NCBI GenBank assembly: GCA_023484645.1 | Contig: JAMCZZ010000004.1 | Span: forward strand, 1 to 5,805 | Direction: 5' to 3' | Origin: Patescibacteria group bacterium | Lineage (GTDB): Bacteria > Patescibacteria > UBA1384 > XYA2-FULL-43-10 > 1-14-0-10-43-13 | DNA: 5,805 nucleotides | Shown here: positions 1-5,083 of the stretch, in pieces | Position numbering within the stretch: the stretch's first letter is position 1 | Layout of the letters: each line of letters starts with the position of its first letter | Program-made: the position numbers and the translations under genes | The notes under the pieces: model-generated | The model's input: only the letters and a program-made list of their open reading frames with translations | The model's database searches: none | Told to the model about the DNA's origin: nothing

Positions 1-207
1 GAGAATCTTTATAAAATTTTGGAAAGAAAAAAAGTTAAAGTCAAAATAAGATATAGGCATCCAGTAGTTGGGATTAAAAGTATCCATCAACATAAAGATG
101 GCTCATTATTTGTAAATTTTAAAGAGCTACAACGTGCAATCACACCTGGGCAAAGCGCAGTGTTCTATCTTGATGATGAAGTGCTGGGCGGCGGAATTAT
201 TCAATAG
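1..207 (+). CDS. mnmA: tRNA-specific 2-thiouridylase MnmA, C-terminal end (5' truncated by window)
   Basis: The frame is open from the first base (reads ENLYKILERKK...) and stops at TAG 205-207, so only the last 68 residues are present. The visible part matches the C-terminal beta-barrel of MnmA: an RYRH strand, then ELQRAITPGQSAVFYLDDE and a terminal LGGGIIQ, which correspond to the family's hallmark 'RYR...PQRAVTPGQ...FY...LGGG.I' pattern. MnmA is a cytoplasmic, ATP-dependent enzyme that thiolates U34 of tRNA-Lys, -Glu and -Gln using sulfur passed from a desulfurase relay; the catalytic cysteines and PP-loop lie upstream of the window and cannot be checked. An internal TTG at 19 could be mistaken for a start, but the homology extends to the left edge. 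recG follows 65 bp downstream on the same strand, so the two may share a transcript. The family call rests on the barrel motif alone. Confidence 0.87.
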   Translation, partial: ENLYKILERKKVKVKIRYRHPVVGIKSIHQHKDGSLFVNFKELQRAITPGQSAVFYLDDEVLGGGIIQ

Positions 208-217
208 TTTTTAGTCG

Positions 218-233
218 TGCCTGTTGGCAGGCA
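218..233. repeat. Small perfect hairpin in the mnmA-recG spacer
   Basis: TGCCTG (218-223) and CAGGCA (228-233) form a perfect 6-bp stem around a TTGG loop, followed by GG. There is no T-run, so it is not a convincing terminator. From memory, GC-rich palindromes of the TGCCTG...CAGGCA type are common dispersed repeats in Patescibacteria genomes; whether this is one cannot be shown from a single copy. Confidence 0.4.
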
Positions 234-272
234 GGTTGCAAGTAAAATCAGTTGTCGGTTATTCTGGTATAA

Positions 273-2333
273 ATGGATCTAAATACTAAAATTCAATATC
301 TTTCTGGTGTTGGTCCTAAGATGGCAACGAAGCTTGATCGACTCGGGATTGAGATTCTTTCCGATCTTATTTTTTATTATCCAAGAACGTATAAAGACTT
401 TAGTGATATAACGAAAATTTCTGATATCAGGTATTCGAACAAAGAGGCGATCTCGATCAAAGGGACTATGCTCGGCATCGCTAATAAAAAAACCAGCCGG
501 AGGGGTTTTGCTGTCACTGAAGCAGTAGTGGAAGACGGCACTGGAAGCCTGAAGGTGATTTGGTTCAATCAGCCCTTTTTGGCCAAGATGCTTATTCCTG
601 GTCGAGAAGTAATTTTGAATGGAAAAGCACAATACAACTTTTTTGCGAAAGAAGTGGTAATGGAGTCGCCGGAAAGAGCAACCAAACCTTCAATTATTCC
701 TGTTTACAGTGAGACTGCAGGCATAACTTCTAGATACATAGCAAAGTTAGTATTAGGCATTAAAGATCAACTCCTAAGCATTAAAGAATGGCTTCCCAGC
801 CAGATATTGGAAAGGTATTCATTGCTGAGCATAGAGGAGGCGCTTTTAAATATTCATCAGCCGGAAAATCGGGAAATGTTGGAGCAGGCAAGGCGAAGAA
901 TTGCGTTTGATGAATTATTTATGATTGCTTTAAGGGCTAATCTCTCAAGAGAAGAATTAAAGAAAGAAAATGCGCCAAAAATAACGATAGCTGAAGAAAA
1001 AATAACCGGATTTGTTAAAAATCTACCGTTTGAATTAACCGGGGATCAAAAGAAATCGGCTTGGCAGATTATTAAAGATATAGGTCTTGATAAGCCTATG
1101 AATCGTCTTTTAAACGGCGATGTTGGGAGCGGTAAAACAGTTGTGGCTGCGATTGCTGCTTTTATCGCTGTTAAGGCTGGATATAAGGTTGCCATAATGG
1201 CGCCGACTTCGATCTTAGCTAACCAGCATTATGAAACATTTCAAAAATTATTTGAAAAGGAAGATATTTCGATTGGGTTGTATACGAGAGAGCGAAAAGA
1301 AACTGGAAACGAGTTAAATTCTAAAATTAAAGTCTTAAAGTCTAACATAATCATTGGCACGCAGGCATTAATCCAAAAGGATGTTGAACTGGAGAATATA
1401 GGATTAGTCGTGGTGGATGAACAGCACAGATTTGGAGTTAAGCAGCGGGCAACCTTGCTAGAGCTGAGAACTGCTCAAAAAATGCGGCCTCACTTTTTAA
1501 GTATGACCGCAACGCCAATACCAAGAACGATGCATTTGGCTTTGTTTGGCGATTTGGATCTATCGATAATTAAAGAAAAACCAAAAGACAGGAAAGAAAT
1601 ACAAACTCGGTTCGTTGAAAAACAAAATCGCGAAAAAGCTTATGAATTTATAAGGAAGCAAATAAAAGTCGGAAGGCAGGCATTTATAATTTGCCCATTG
1701 ATCGAAGAGAATACAAACGGAGTCCCAGCGATGGAGCTATTTGCAGAGGATAAAAAAACTGTAGTCAAGGAACACGAAAAGTTGCAAAAAATTTTCCCTG
1801 AGTTCAAAATTGGGATGCTGCACGGACGGCTTAAGTCAAAAGAAAAAGATGAAGTTATGGAAGAGTTCTCTAATAACCGATTAAATATACTAGTGAGCAC
1901 ATCGGTGGTTGAGGTTGGGGTGGATGTGCCGAATGCCACTGTTATGATGATCGAGGATGCCGATCGTTTCGGGTTGGCCCAGATTCATCAATTCAGAGGT
2001 CGGGTTGGCAGGGCGGAACATCAGTCGTTTTGCTTTCTGTTTTCCCCCACAATAAATTCTCGGGCAATTAAACGTTTGAAAGATCTCGAAGTAACTTCGG
2101 ACGGGTTCAAGCTGGCAGAAATTGATTTGGAAACTAGGGGACCTGGAGCAGTGTTTGGTACGGAGCAGTCAGGCCTATTAGATTTAAAGATGGCAAGTTT
2201 TAGCGACAGAATGTTGATAGAAGAAGCAAGTTCGGCAGCAAAATCAATTACAGAAGATGATCCTGAGCTTAAAGAACATCCTCTAATCAAAGAGAGAGTT
2301 AAAGATTTCTTGCAAAATAAGCATTTAGAGTAG
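273..2333 (+). CDS. recG: ATP-dependent DNA helicase RecG
   Basis: Complete 686-residue protein, close to the usual length (E. coli RecG 693). RecG is a cytoplasmic double-strand DNA translocase that remodels stalled replication forks, Holliday junctions and R-loops. Domains in order: N-terminal helix-hairpin-like segment (LSGVGPKMATKLDRLGI, residues 10-26, then YYPRTYKD); OB-fold wedge domain, about 60-135; SF2 helicase core with Walker A GDVGSGKT (282-289), Walker B DEQH (382-385), motif III TATPIPRT (412-419) and motif VI QFRGRVGR (573-580); then the RecG-specific TRG region, DGFKLAEIDLETRGPGAVFG followed by TEQSG. No motif is missing. The ATG at 273 puts the conserved LSGVGP segment at the expected distance from the N-terminus. 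No Shine-Dalgarno is visible before it (preceding bases TTATTCTGGTATA). A TGGTATAAA string overlaps the start codon and resembles an extended -10, but it would place transcription inside the gene. It probably belongs to an mnmA-recG-comEA unit. Confidence 0.97.
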   Translation: MDLNTKIQYLSGVGPKMATKLDRLGIEILSDLIFYYPRTYKDFSDITKISDIRYSNKEAISIKGTMLGIANKKTSRRGFAVTEAVVEDGTGSLKVIWFNQPFLAKMLIPGREVILNGKAQYNFFAKEVVMESPERATKPSIIPVYSETAGITSRYIAKLVLGIKDQLLSIKEWLPSQILERYSLLSIEEALLNIHQPENREMLEQARRRIAFDELFMIALRANLSREELKKENAPKITIAEEKITGFVKNLPFELTGDQKKSAWQIIKDIGLDKPMNRLLNGDVGSGKTVVAAIAAFIAVKAGYKVAIMAPTSILANQHYETFQKLFEKEDISIGLYTRERKETGNELNSKIKVLKSNIIIGTQALIQKDVELENIGLVVVDEQHRFGVKQRATLLELRTAQKMRPHFLSMTATPIPRTMHLALFGDLDLSIIKEKPKDRKEIQTRFVEKQNREKAYEFIRKQIKVGRQAFIICPLIEENTNGVPAMELFAEDKKTVVKEHEKLQKIFPEFKIGMLHGRLKSKEKDEVMEEFSNNRLNILVSTSVVEVGVDVPNATVMMIEDADRFGLAQIHQFRGRVGRAEHQSFCFLFSPTINSRAIKRLKDLEVTSDGFKLAEIDLETRGPGAVFGTEQSGLLDLKMASFSDRMLIEEASSAAKSITEDDPELKEHPLIKERVKDFLQNKHLE

Positions 2334-2384
2334 AATTTAAATCTTCTTAATCGTTTCTTAATTTTTAACTACTAGAATATTAGT

Positions 2385-2927
2385 GTGAAAAAAGAGAAGT
2401 TTGATCTCGGAAGCTTTATTGAAAAACACCGTCTTTGGGTTGGCGGAGGCTTAATAGCCTTTATTTTATTTGGGGCTGGAATTTTGTTATGGAAGGAGAA
2501 TTTTGCGAAGAAAAATCCAGAATCAAGAATCGCGAATCTTGAATCAAAAATCAGCCAACTGGAGAATGAAAGAAACAAGGTACAAGAAACAATAACCAAA
2601 CAAACTTCAAGTCTCCAAAATTCAAATATTCAAAATCAGGACCAAGGGCAAGTTGCTGGGGCATCTTCAGAGCAAAAGGTTCCCGATCGGGTCGGGAATG
2701 ACAACGGCGTAGCCAAGAGTGCAAATAAAGTTAGTGGCAAGATTAATATAAATACTGCATCAGAAACAGAGCTTGATTCACTTTCTGGAATTGGTCCGAC
2801 TTATGCAAAGAGAATTGTTGAGTATCGAAATGTTAATGGCGGGTTTAAGTCAATTGACGAGATCAAAAATGTAAAAGGGATTGGCGACAAAACTTTTCTA
2901 AAATTCAAAGACAATATAACTATCTAG
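2385..2927 (+). CDS. comEA: ComEA-like membrane-anchored helix-hairpin-helix DNA-binding protein
   Basis: This 180-residue protein has the ComEA layout. A short basic N-terminus is followed by one membrane helix (residues 17-36, LWVGGGLIAFILFGAGILLW), a likely coiled coil (about 46-73, ESRIANLESKISQLENE...), a Gln/Asn/Ser-rich linker (about 74-116), and a C-terminal double helix-hairpin-helix. That domain opens with KININTASETELDSL, the family signature, and contains LSGIGPTYAKRIVEYR (133-148) and VKGIGDKTFLKF (163-174). ComEA proteins bind incoming double-stranded DNA on the outer face of the membrane during natural transformation; that role here is by family inference, and no comEC is in the window. 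The start is GTG 2385, giving KKEKFDLGS before the membrane helix. No Shine-Dalgarno is present, but TAGAAT (2373-2378) lies 6 bp before it, which would suit a leaderless mRNA, although no good -35 is seen. The coiled-coil and linker coding regions carry a 7-nt tandem repeat and a palindromic repeat (separate entries). The gene ends 3 bp from the convergent DUF2207 gene. Confidence 0.86.
   Translation: MKKEKFDLGSFIEKHRLWVGGGLIAFILFGAGILLWKENFAKKNPESRIANLESKISQLENERNKVQETITKQTSSLQNSNIQNQDQGQVAGASSEQKVPDRVGNDNGVAKSANKVSGKININTASETELDSLSGIGPTYAKRIVEYRNVNGGFKSIDEIKNVKGIGDKTFLKFKDNITI
2520..2554 (+). repeat. Heptanucleotide tandem repeat (GAATCNN, five units) inside comEA
   Basis: GAATCAA, GAATCGC, GAATCTT, GAATCAA and AAATCAG run without a gap from 2520 to 2554, with the 5-base core GAATC conserved in four units and AAATC in the fifth. 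It encodes the beginning of the coiled coil (ESRIANLESKI). Because 7 is not a multiple of 3, gain or loss of one unit would shift the frame upstream of the DNA-binding domain. Confidence 0.6.
2680..2698. repeat. In-frame palindromic repeat in the comEA linker
   Basis: TTCCCGA (2680-2686) and TCGGGAA (2692-2698) form a perfect 7-bp stem around TCGGG. It is translated as VPDRVGN (residues 99-105) in the variable linker. On the minus strand it reads GTCATTCCCGACCC...CGGGAAC, resembling the widespread 'GTCATTCCCG...CGGGAATC' dispersed palindromes that I recall from proteobacterial and CPR genomes. Its GC richness contrasts with the surrounding AT-rich linker. That it was inserted as a mobile palindrome is inference. 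Confidence 0.55.
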
Positions 2928-2930
2928 AAA

Positions 2931-4643
2931 TTACCAGCCGCCACCGCCACCGCCACCTCCTCCACCACCAGCGCCTCCGCCTCCGCTAGAGCCAGAAGGA
3001 GAAACAGCACTATTCATTGAAGAAGAAAGACTTTCGATTGTTGAGCTAAATGAATCGACATCAAAGCTTGAGATCCCAGCTCCATAAAACCATACTGGAT
3101 GATAAGTGCTGAAATAATTTTCGCCATAAATTTTTTTCATATTATTGATCCAGGTTCTTGTCAAACCAAAAATCATTGCGTAAGGAAGAATTTTCTCAAA
3201 AATATTTTCTTTTTCGTTGAATTGCTGGCGGTATTTTTCGGTCATTTGTATAAAGAGTCTAAATCCTTCAGTTTTCCAATAAGTTTCTGCTCCTTTTTTC
3301 GTCCTTTTAGTCATTAACCCGGCGAAAATAAAAAGAATTATACCAGATAAAATAATGGCAATTGAAGGAAATTTAGTAGGAAGCGAGGCAAGAAAAATGC
3401 CTATGGCAAAAAACAAAATACCTGAAATGCCGGTTATTTTCTGCCATAAAAAACCTCTTGTTTCAAAATATTTTTCATCTGTAAGGAATTTGATGCCAAG
3501 TTTTTTGATGTCAGAAATATTTTTATAAAATTCATTTTGTAATTCTGATATTTTAACTTCTTGCTTCTCCGAGAATAAACTGTCTAAGATCTTTTTTTCA
3601 ATTACTGTTAGGGAGTTTTTGCTATTTAGCTTAATTAGAGTAAAGTCTTTTCTCGAGAAAATTGATGTTTTTTCTAATTGCTCGATTTTTAAGTGACCGT
3701 TGACTGCTAAATTTATTATTGCTGCTGTTACATAAGAGTTGTTAAGCATTCCGTTGCTAAATAACATTCCTAGTTCGAGTGGCTTTAGCCCGTTTGGGAT
3801 ATCATATTCAGCCATTATGGTTCGACCTAATTTAATATCTCGTCCATACTTTTTCCATATTTTTAAGCCGTAAATAAAAATTACTATTGGGATAAGGAAA
3901 AATAGCCACTGGCCATAAATCTCCCAAAAAGTCGGTTTATAGGGAGCGATTACAGTTTTAGGAAATGTGACTGAGAGGGTGATGCCTTGCTCTTTCTTGA
4001 GTTCCTTAGTTGATTCTACTTGCAAAGTAGAGGGATTTGTCCATGAAAAAGTTGAAAACTCATTGGTTTTCGCTCCTGAATATCCGGAATAGAGATAAGT
4101 TTCAGTATTGCCTTTATTTATTTCGGCTGGAAAGTTAATTTTTGCTTTAAAATGATCGGTTGGTATTTGCCAATAGTTACCATTTAAGTTCCAATAAAAT
4201 TCATCAAAATTAGAGTTTCCAAAACGGATAGTGTTTTTTACTAGATAAGTAAGAACATAAATATTTTCGCCTTGAACAGTTTTGTTGGAGTCTCCGATTT
4301 TCCAAGTGATAGTGCCATTGTTATAATCTTGGGAAGCAGAGTAGTGCAGTTTATCGCCATTTTGATCTGTTATGCTCTTTAACTCAATTGGAGTTTCGAC
4401 TTTTGTATTATCACTTGGTTTATAAAAAGTAGGAAGTATACGAAAAATTCCATGCTTGTCAGGCAAGTTGCCGCAATCGGCTAGAATTGTTTCTTTAATA
4501 AGAAGTGATGAGTCAGAATTGACGTTTATTTCACTCTGAAAATCTTTGATATACCAGTCAGTGATTTTAGAAACATCCCTTGCTTTGGCAAAAGTGGGAA
4601 AAAGACAAAAGATCATGAATATTAGAAAATAGATTTTCTTCAT
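2931..4643 (-). CDS. DUF2207 family membrane protein with poly-glycine C-terminus
   Basis: This complete 570-residue protein has an N-terminal signal peptide (KK then a hydrophobic stretch ending near AKA, residues 1-21). An extracytoplasmic DUF2207 domain follows (about 22-235), with the family-like segments 'GIFRILPTFY' (65-74) and 'YWNLNGNYWQIP' (150-161). Next come a membrane helix (about 244-261), a cytoplasmic region with the DUF2207-type block IPNGLKPLELGMLFSNG...AAIINLAVNGHLKI (282-320), two more membrane helices (about 402-420 and 426-443), and a conserved-looking TEGFRLFIQMTEKYR (458-472). The C-terminus is a run of glycines ending in GW (554-570). Poly-Gly tails are usual in this family; its function is unknown and I assign none. 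Start ATG 4641-4643 places the signal peptide exactly at the N-terminus. No Shine-Dalgarno is seen. The gene converges on comEA with a 3-bp gap and diverges from tRNA-Leu. Confidence 0.9.
   Translation of the reverse strand: MKKIYFLIFMIFCLFPTFAKARDVSKITDWYIKDFQSEINVNSDSSLLIKETILADCGNLPDKHGIFRILPTFYKPSDNTKVETPIELKSITDQNGDKLHYSASQDYNNGTITWKIGDSNKTVQGENIYVLTYLVKNTIRFGNSNFDEFYWNLNGNYWQIPTDHFKAKINFPAEINKGNTETYLYSGYSGAKTNEFSTFSWTNPSTLQVESTKELKKEQGITLSVTFPKTVIAPYKPTFWEIYGQWLFFLIPIVIFIYGLKIWKKYGRDIKLGRTIMAEYDIPNGLKPLELGMLFSNGMLNNSYVTAAIINLAVNGHLKIEQLEKTSIFSRKDFTLIKLNSKNSLTVIEKKILDSLFSEKQEVKISELQNEFYKNISDIKKLGIKFLTDEKYFETRGFLWQKITGISGILFFAIGIFLASLPTKFPSIAIILSGIILFIFAGLMTKRTKKGAETYWKTEGFRLFIQMTEKYRQQFNEKENIFEKILPYAMIFGLTRTWINNMKKIYGENYFSTYHPVWFYGAGISSFDVDSFSSTIESLSSSMNSAVSPSGSSGGGGAGGGGGGGGGGGW
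2937..2984 (-). repeat. GGN codon tract encoding the poly-glycine tail
   Basis: Fifteen glycine codons (four, one alanine codon, then eleven) precede TGG-TAA. The codons mix GGT, GGC and GGA, with a short alternating GGC-GGT stretch at 2937-2957. The tract is in-frame for DUF2207, so triplet slippage would only change tail length. Codon mixing argues for selection on glycine rather than a pure microsatellite. Confidence 0.7.
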
Positions 4644-4650
4644 TGAATTT

Positions 4651-4659
4651 ATTTTAACA
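4651..4659 (-). promoter_or_regulatory. Possible extended -10 for the DUF2207 gene
   Basis: On the minus strand TGTTAAAAT (TG-N-TAAAAT) occurs with its last base 7 bp before the ATG. Transcription would start at or next to the start codon, implying a leaderless or nearly leaderless mRNA. The best -35 at normal spacing (TTCAAC, 17 bp) is poor, so confidence is low. Confidence 0.35.
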
Positions 4660-4674
4660 TAATCTTTAATTGAG

Positions 4675-4703
4675 TTGAAAAAAAGTCCGTTTTAAGCTAT
4701 ATT
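4675..4703 (+). promoter_or_regulatory. Sigma70-type promoter for tRNA-Leu
   Basis: TTGAAA (4675-4680) and TATATT (4698-4703) are separated by exactly 17 bp, each one or two bases from consensus. The expected start near 4710-4711 leaves a 5' leader of only about 2-3 nt before the tRNA at 4713. It lies in the 69-bp region divergent with the DUF2207 gene. It may also drive the structured block downstream, which has no clear promoter of its own. Confidence 0.75.
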
Positions 4704-4712
4704 TCTATTGTT

Positions 4713-4796
4713 GCTCGGGTGGTGGAATGGTAGACACGCCAGTCTTAGGAACTGGTGCCGCAAGGTGTGGAGGTTCGAGTCCTCTCCCGAGCACCA
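4713..4796 (+). tRNA. tRNA-Leu (anticodon UAG), CCA encoded
   Basis: Full class II cloverleaf: acceptor GCTCGGG (4713-4719) pairs with CCCGAGC (4786-4792), followed by discriminator A and encoded CCA (4794-4796). The D-region GTGGAATGGTAGACAC is typical of bacterial tRNA-Leu. Anticodon stem CCAGT (4739-4743)/ACTGG (4751-4755) holds loop CTTAGGA with anticodon TAG at 4746-4748, which reads CUN codons, chiefly CUA. The long variable arm (TGCC-GCAA-GGTG, from 4756) is the leucine hallmark. The T-arm is GGAGG (4769-4773), loop TTCGAGT, and CCTCT (4781-4785). All stems are intact, so the gene should be functional. Its CCA is the first base triplet of a perfect palindrome, and its T-arm is duplicated in inverted orientation downstream (separate entries), which is unusual. 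Confidence 0.97.
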
Positions 4797-4858
4797 ATAA
4801 GAATTCCCAAATTTTGGGAATTCTTATTGGTATTAGTGAATAGAGAGGACGAGAACCT
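4771..4858. repeat. Large inverted repeat joining the tRNA T-arm to the trailer
   Basis: Centred on base 4812. The inner part is the 18-bp palindrome 4794-4811/4813-4830. Beyond an asymmetric internal loop (CCGAGCA 4787-4793 against 4831-4842), GTCCTCTC (4779-4786) pairs perfectly with GAGAGGAC (4843-4850). After a 2x2 loop, AGGTTC (4771-4776) pairs with GAACCT (4853-4858). In total 32 bp could form in one hairpin that consumes the tRNA T-arm and 3' end. The pairing is seen directly; formation in the cell is inference. Confidence 0.65.
4794..4830 (+). terminator. Perfect 37-nt palindrome at the tRNA 3' end, possible terminator or processing hairpin
   Basis: CCAATAAGAATTCCCAAA (4794-4811), a central T, and its exact reverse complement (4813-4830) form an 18-bp stem with no mismatch; a usable loop would be a few bases around the AAATTTT centre. 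The stem begins with the tRNA CCA itself. If the inner GAATTCCC/GGGAATTC part is the terminator stem, TTATT would serve as a weak U-tract. No T-run follows the full palindrome, so termination may be inefficient; a role as a processing or protective hairpin is the alternative. Confidence 0.45.
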
Positions 4859-4963
4859 GGGAAGGGGTCGGGAAACGGTAGTTTCCCGTGTAGGAAAAAA
4901 CTAAAAACCGTGGGTTTTTAGAGTGAGCCCGAGATAGCATCTCGGAGTGCGAGCGGTTCTTAT

Positions 4964-4982
4964 GTCCTCTCCTGAGCACCAA
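4964..4982 (+). repeat. Second copy of the tRNA-Leu 3' end
   Basis: GTCCTCTCCTGAGCACCAA matches the tRNA 3' end at 4779-4797 in 18 of 19 positions (C4788 becomes T4973), 185 bp downstream; GGTTC also precedes both, with 2 and 4 intervening bases. It is not part of an intact tRNA: no matching acceptor 5' strand or anticodon arm is found at the expected place. It could be an attachment-site-like duplication or a remnant of a duplicated tRNA. Confidence 0.65.
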
Positions 4983-4994
4983 ACAGGACATTAT

Positions 4995-5008
4995 CGAACA
5001 TATGTTCC
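4995..5008. promoter_or_regulatory. LexA/SOS-box-like palindrome
   Basis: CGAACATATGTTCC fits the Gram-positive LexA (DinR) consensus CGAACRNRYGTTYC at every position, with a perfect 12-bp palindrome GAACATATGTTC at its core (4996-5007). It does not overlap a recognisable promoter and is cut off from the ABC gene by the terminator at 5035-5068. It may therefore be the accidental junction of two divergent T-arm copies rather than an operator. Confidence 0.35.
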
Positions 5009-5014
5009 AACATA

Positions 5015-5033
5015 GTCTCTTCGGGGGCACCAA
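5015..5033 (+). repeat. Third, degenerate tRNA-3'-end-like segment
   Basis: GTCTCTTCGGGGGCACCAA aligns with the tRNA-Leu 3' end (4779-4797) at 13 of 19 positions, sharing the terminal GCACCAA. It can form a 5-bp hairpin (5015-5019/5024-5028, two G-U pairs) with a TTCG tetraloop and an ACCA tail, resembling a tRNA minihelix. Similarity is weak and could be partly chance. Confidence 0.3.
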
Positions 5034-5034
5034 G

Positions 5035-5068
5035 AAAAAATGATGAGTAAAAACTCATCATTTTTTTT
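5035..5068 (+). terminator. Strong rho-independent terminator (potentially bidirectional)
   Basis: AAAAAATGATGAGT (5035-5048) pairs perfectly with ACTCATCATTTTTT (5053-5066) around an AAAA loop; the 3' side ends in eight T residues (5061-5068). The A-run on the 5' side makes a U-tract for minus-strand transcripts as well. It ends the tRNA-Leu/structured-block unit before the ABC exporter promoter. Confidence 0.9.
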
Positions 5069-5083
5069 AGATAATCAACAAAC

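Larger units (their letters stand above)
4831..5034 (+). ncRNA. Candidate structured RNA with four-way junction, downstream of tRNA-Leu
   Basis: No gene is supported here. A closing stem pairs GAGAGGAC (4843-4850) with GTCCTCTC (4964-4971) and AGAACC (4852-4857) with GGTTCT (4955-4960). Inside are three perfect hairpins: CGGGAAAC/GTTTCCCG with loop GGTA (4869-4888), CTAAAAACC/GGTTTTTAG with loop GTG (4901-4921), and CCGAGAT/ATCTCGG with loop AGC (4929-4945). Downstream, AGGACAT (4985-4991) and GAAC (4996-4999) could instead pair with ATGTCCT (4962-4968) and GTTC (4956-4959), a competing fold. A small hairpin with a TTCG loop (5015-5028) precedes ACCA, and a strong terminator follows. I recognise no RNase P, tmRNA, SRP, 6S or T-box signature. 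It may be an unknown RNA, a pile-up of palindromic repeats, or decayed tRNA copies. Confidence 0.35.

Noticed and set aside
265..273. Extended -10 (TGGTATAAA) as a recG promoter
   Set aside because: It overlaps the start codon and would start transcription inside the gene; no -35 lies at proper spacing.
279..632. Open frames antisense to the 5' part of recG
   Set aside because: They overlap a strongly conserved RecG coding region in other frames and show no protein-like motif; they are coding shadows.
2931..2995. Poly-glycine tract as a frameshift-prone or CRISPR-like repeat
   Set aside because: It is an in-frame triplet tract with mixed glycine codons, and Gly-rich tails ending in W are usual for DUF2207 proteins.
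3099..3317. A short + strand open frame inside the DUF2207 gene
   Set aside because: It lies antisense to a well-supported gene, with no promoter, ribosome site or recognisable motif.
4898..4981. A second complete tRNA-Leu ending at the duplicate GCACCA
   Set aside because: The 5' acceptor strand, D-arm and anticodon arm do not match at the expected offset; only the 3' end is similar.
4833..5033. A 66-codon open frame on the minus strand across the structured block
   Set aside because: It needs a TTG start, has no ribosome binding site or recognisable domain, and its sequence is fully accounted for by hairpins and tRNA-like repeats.
4831..5034. tmRNA, RNase P RNA, SRP RNA or 6S RNA
   Set aside because: None of their conserved core sequences can be found, and the three-hairpin junction does not match their architectures.
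4831..5068. T-box riboswitch, suggested by tRNA-like ends and the terminator
   Set aside because: There is no T-box core (AGGGTGGNACCGCG-like), no recognisable specifier stem, and the terminator lacks a visible antiterminator; no amino-acid gene follows.
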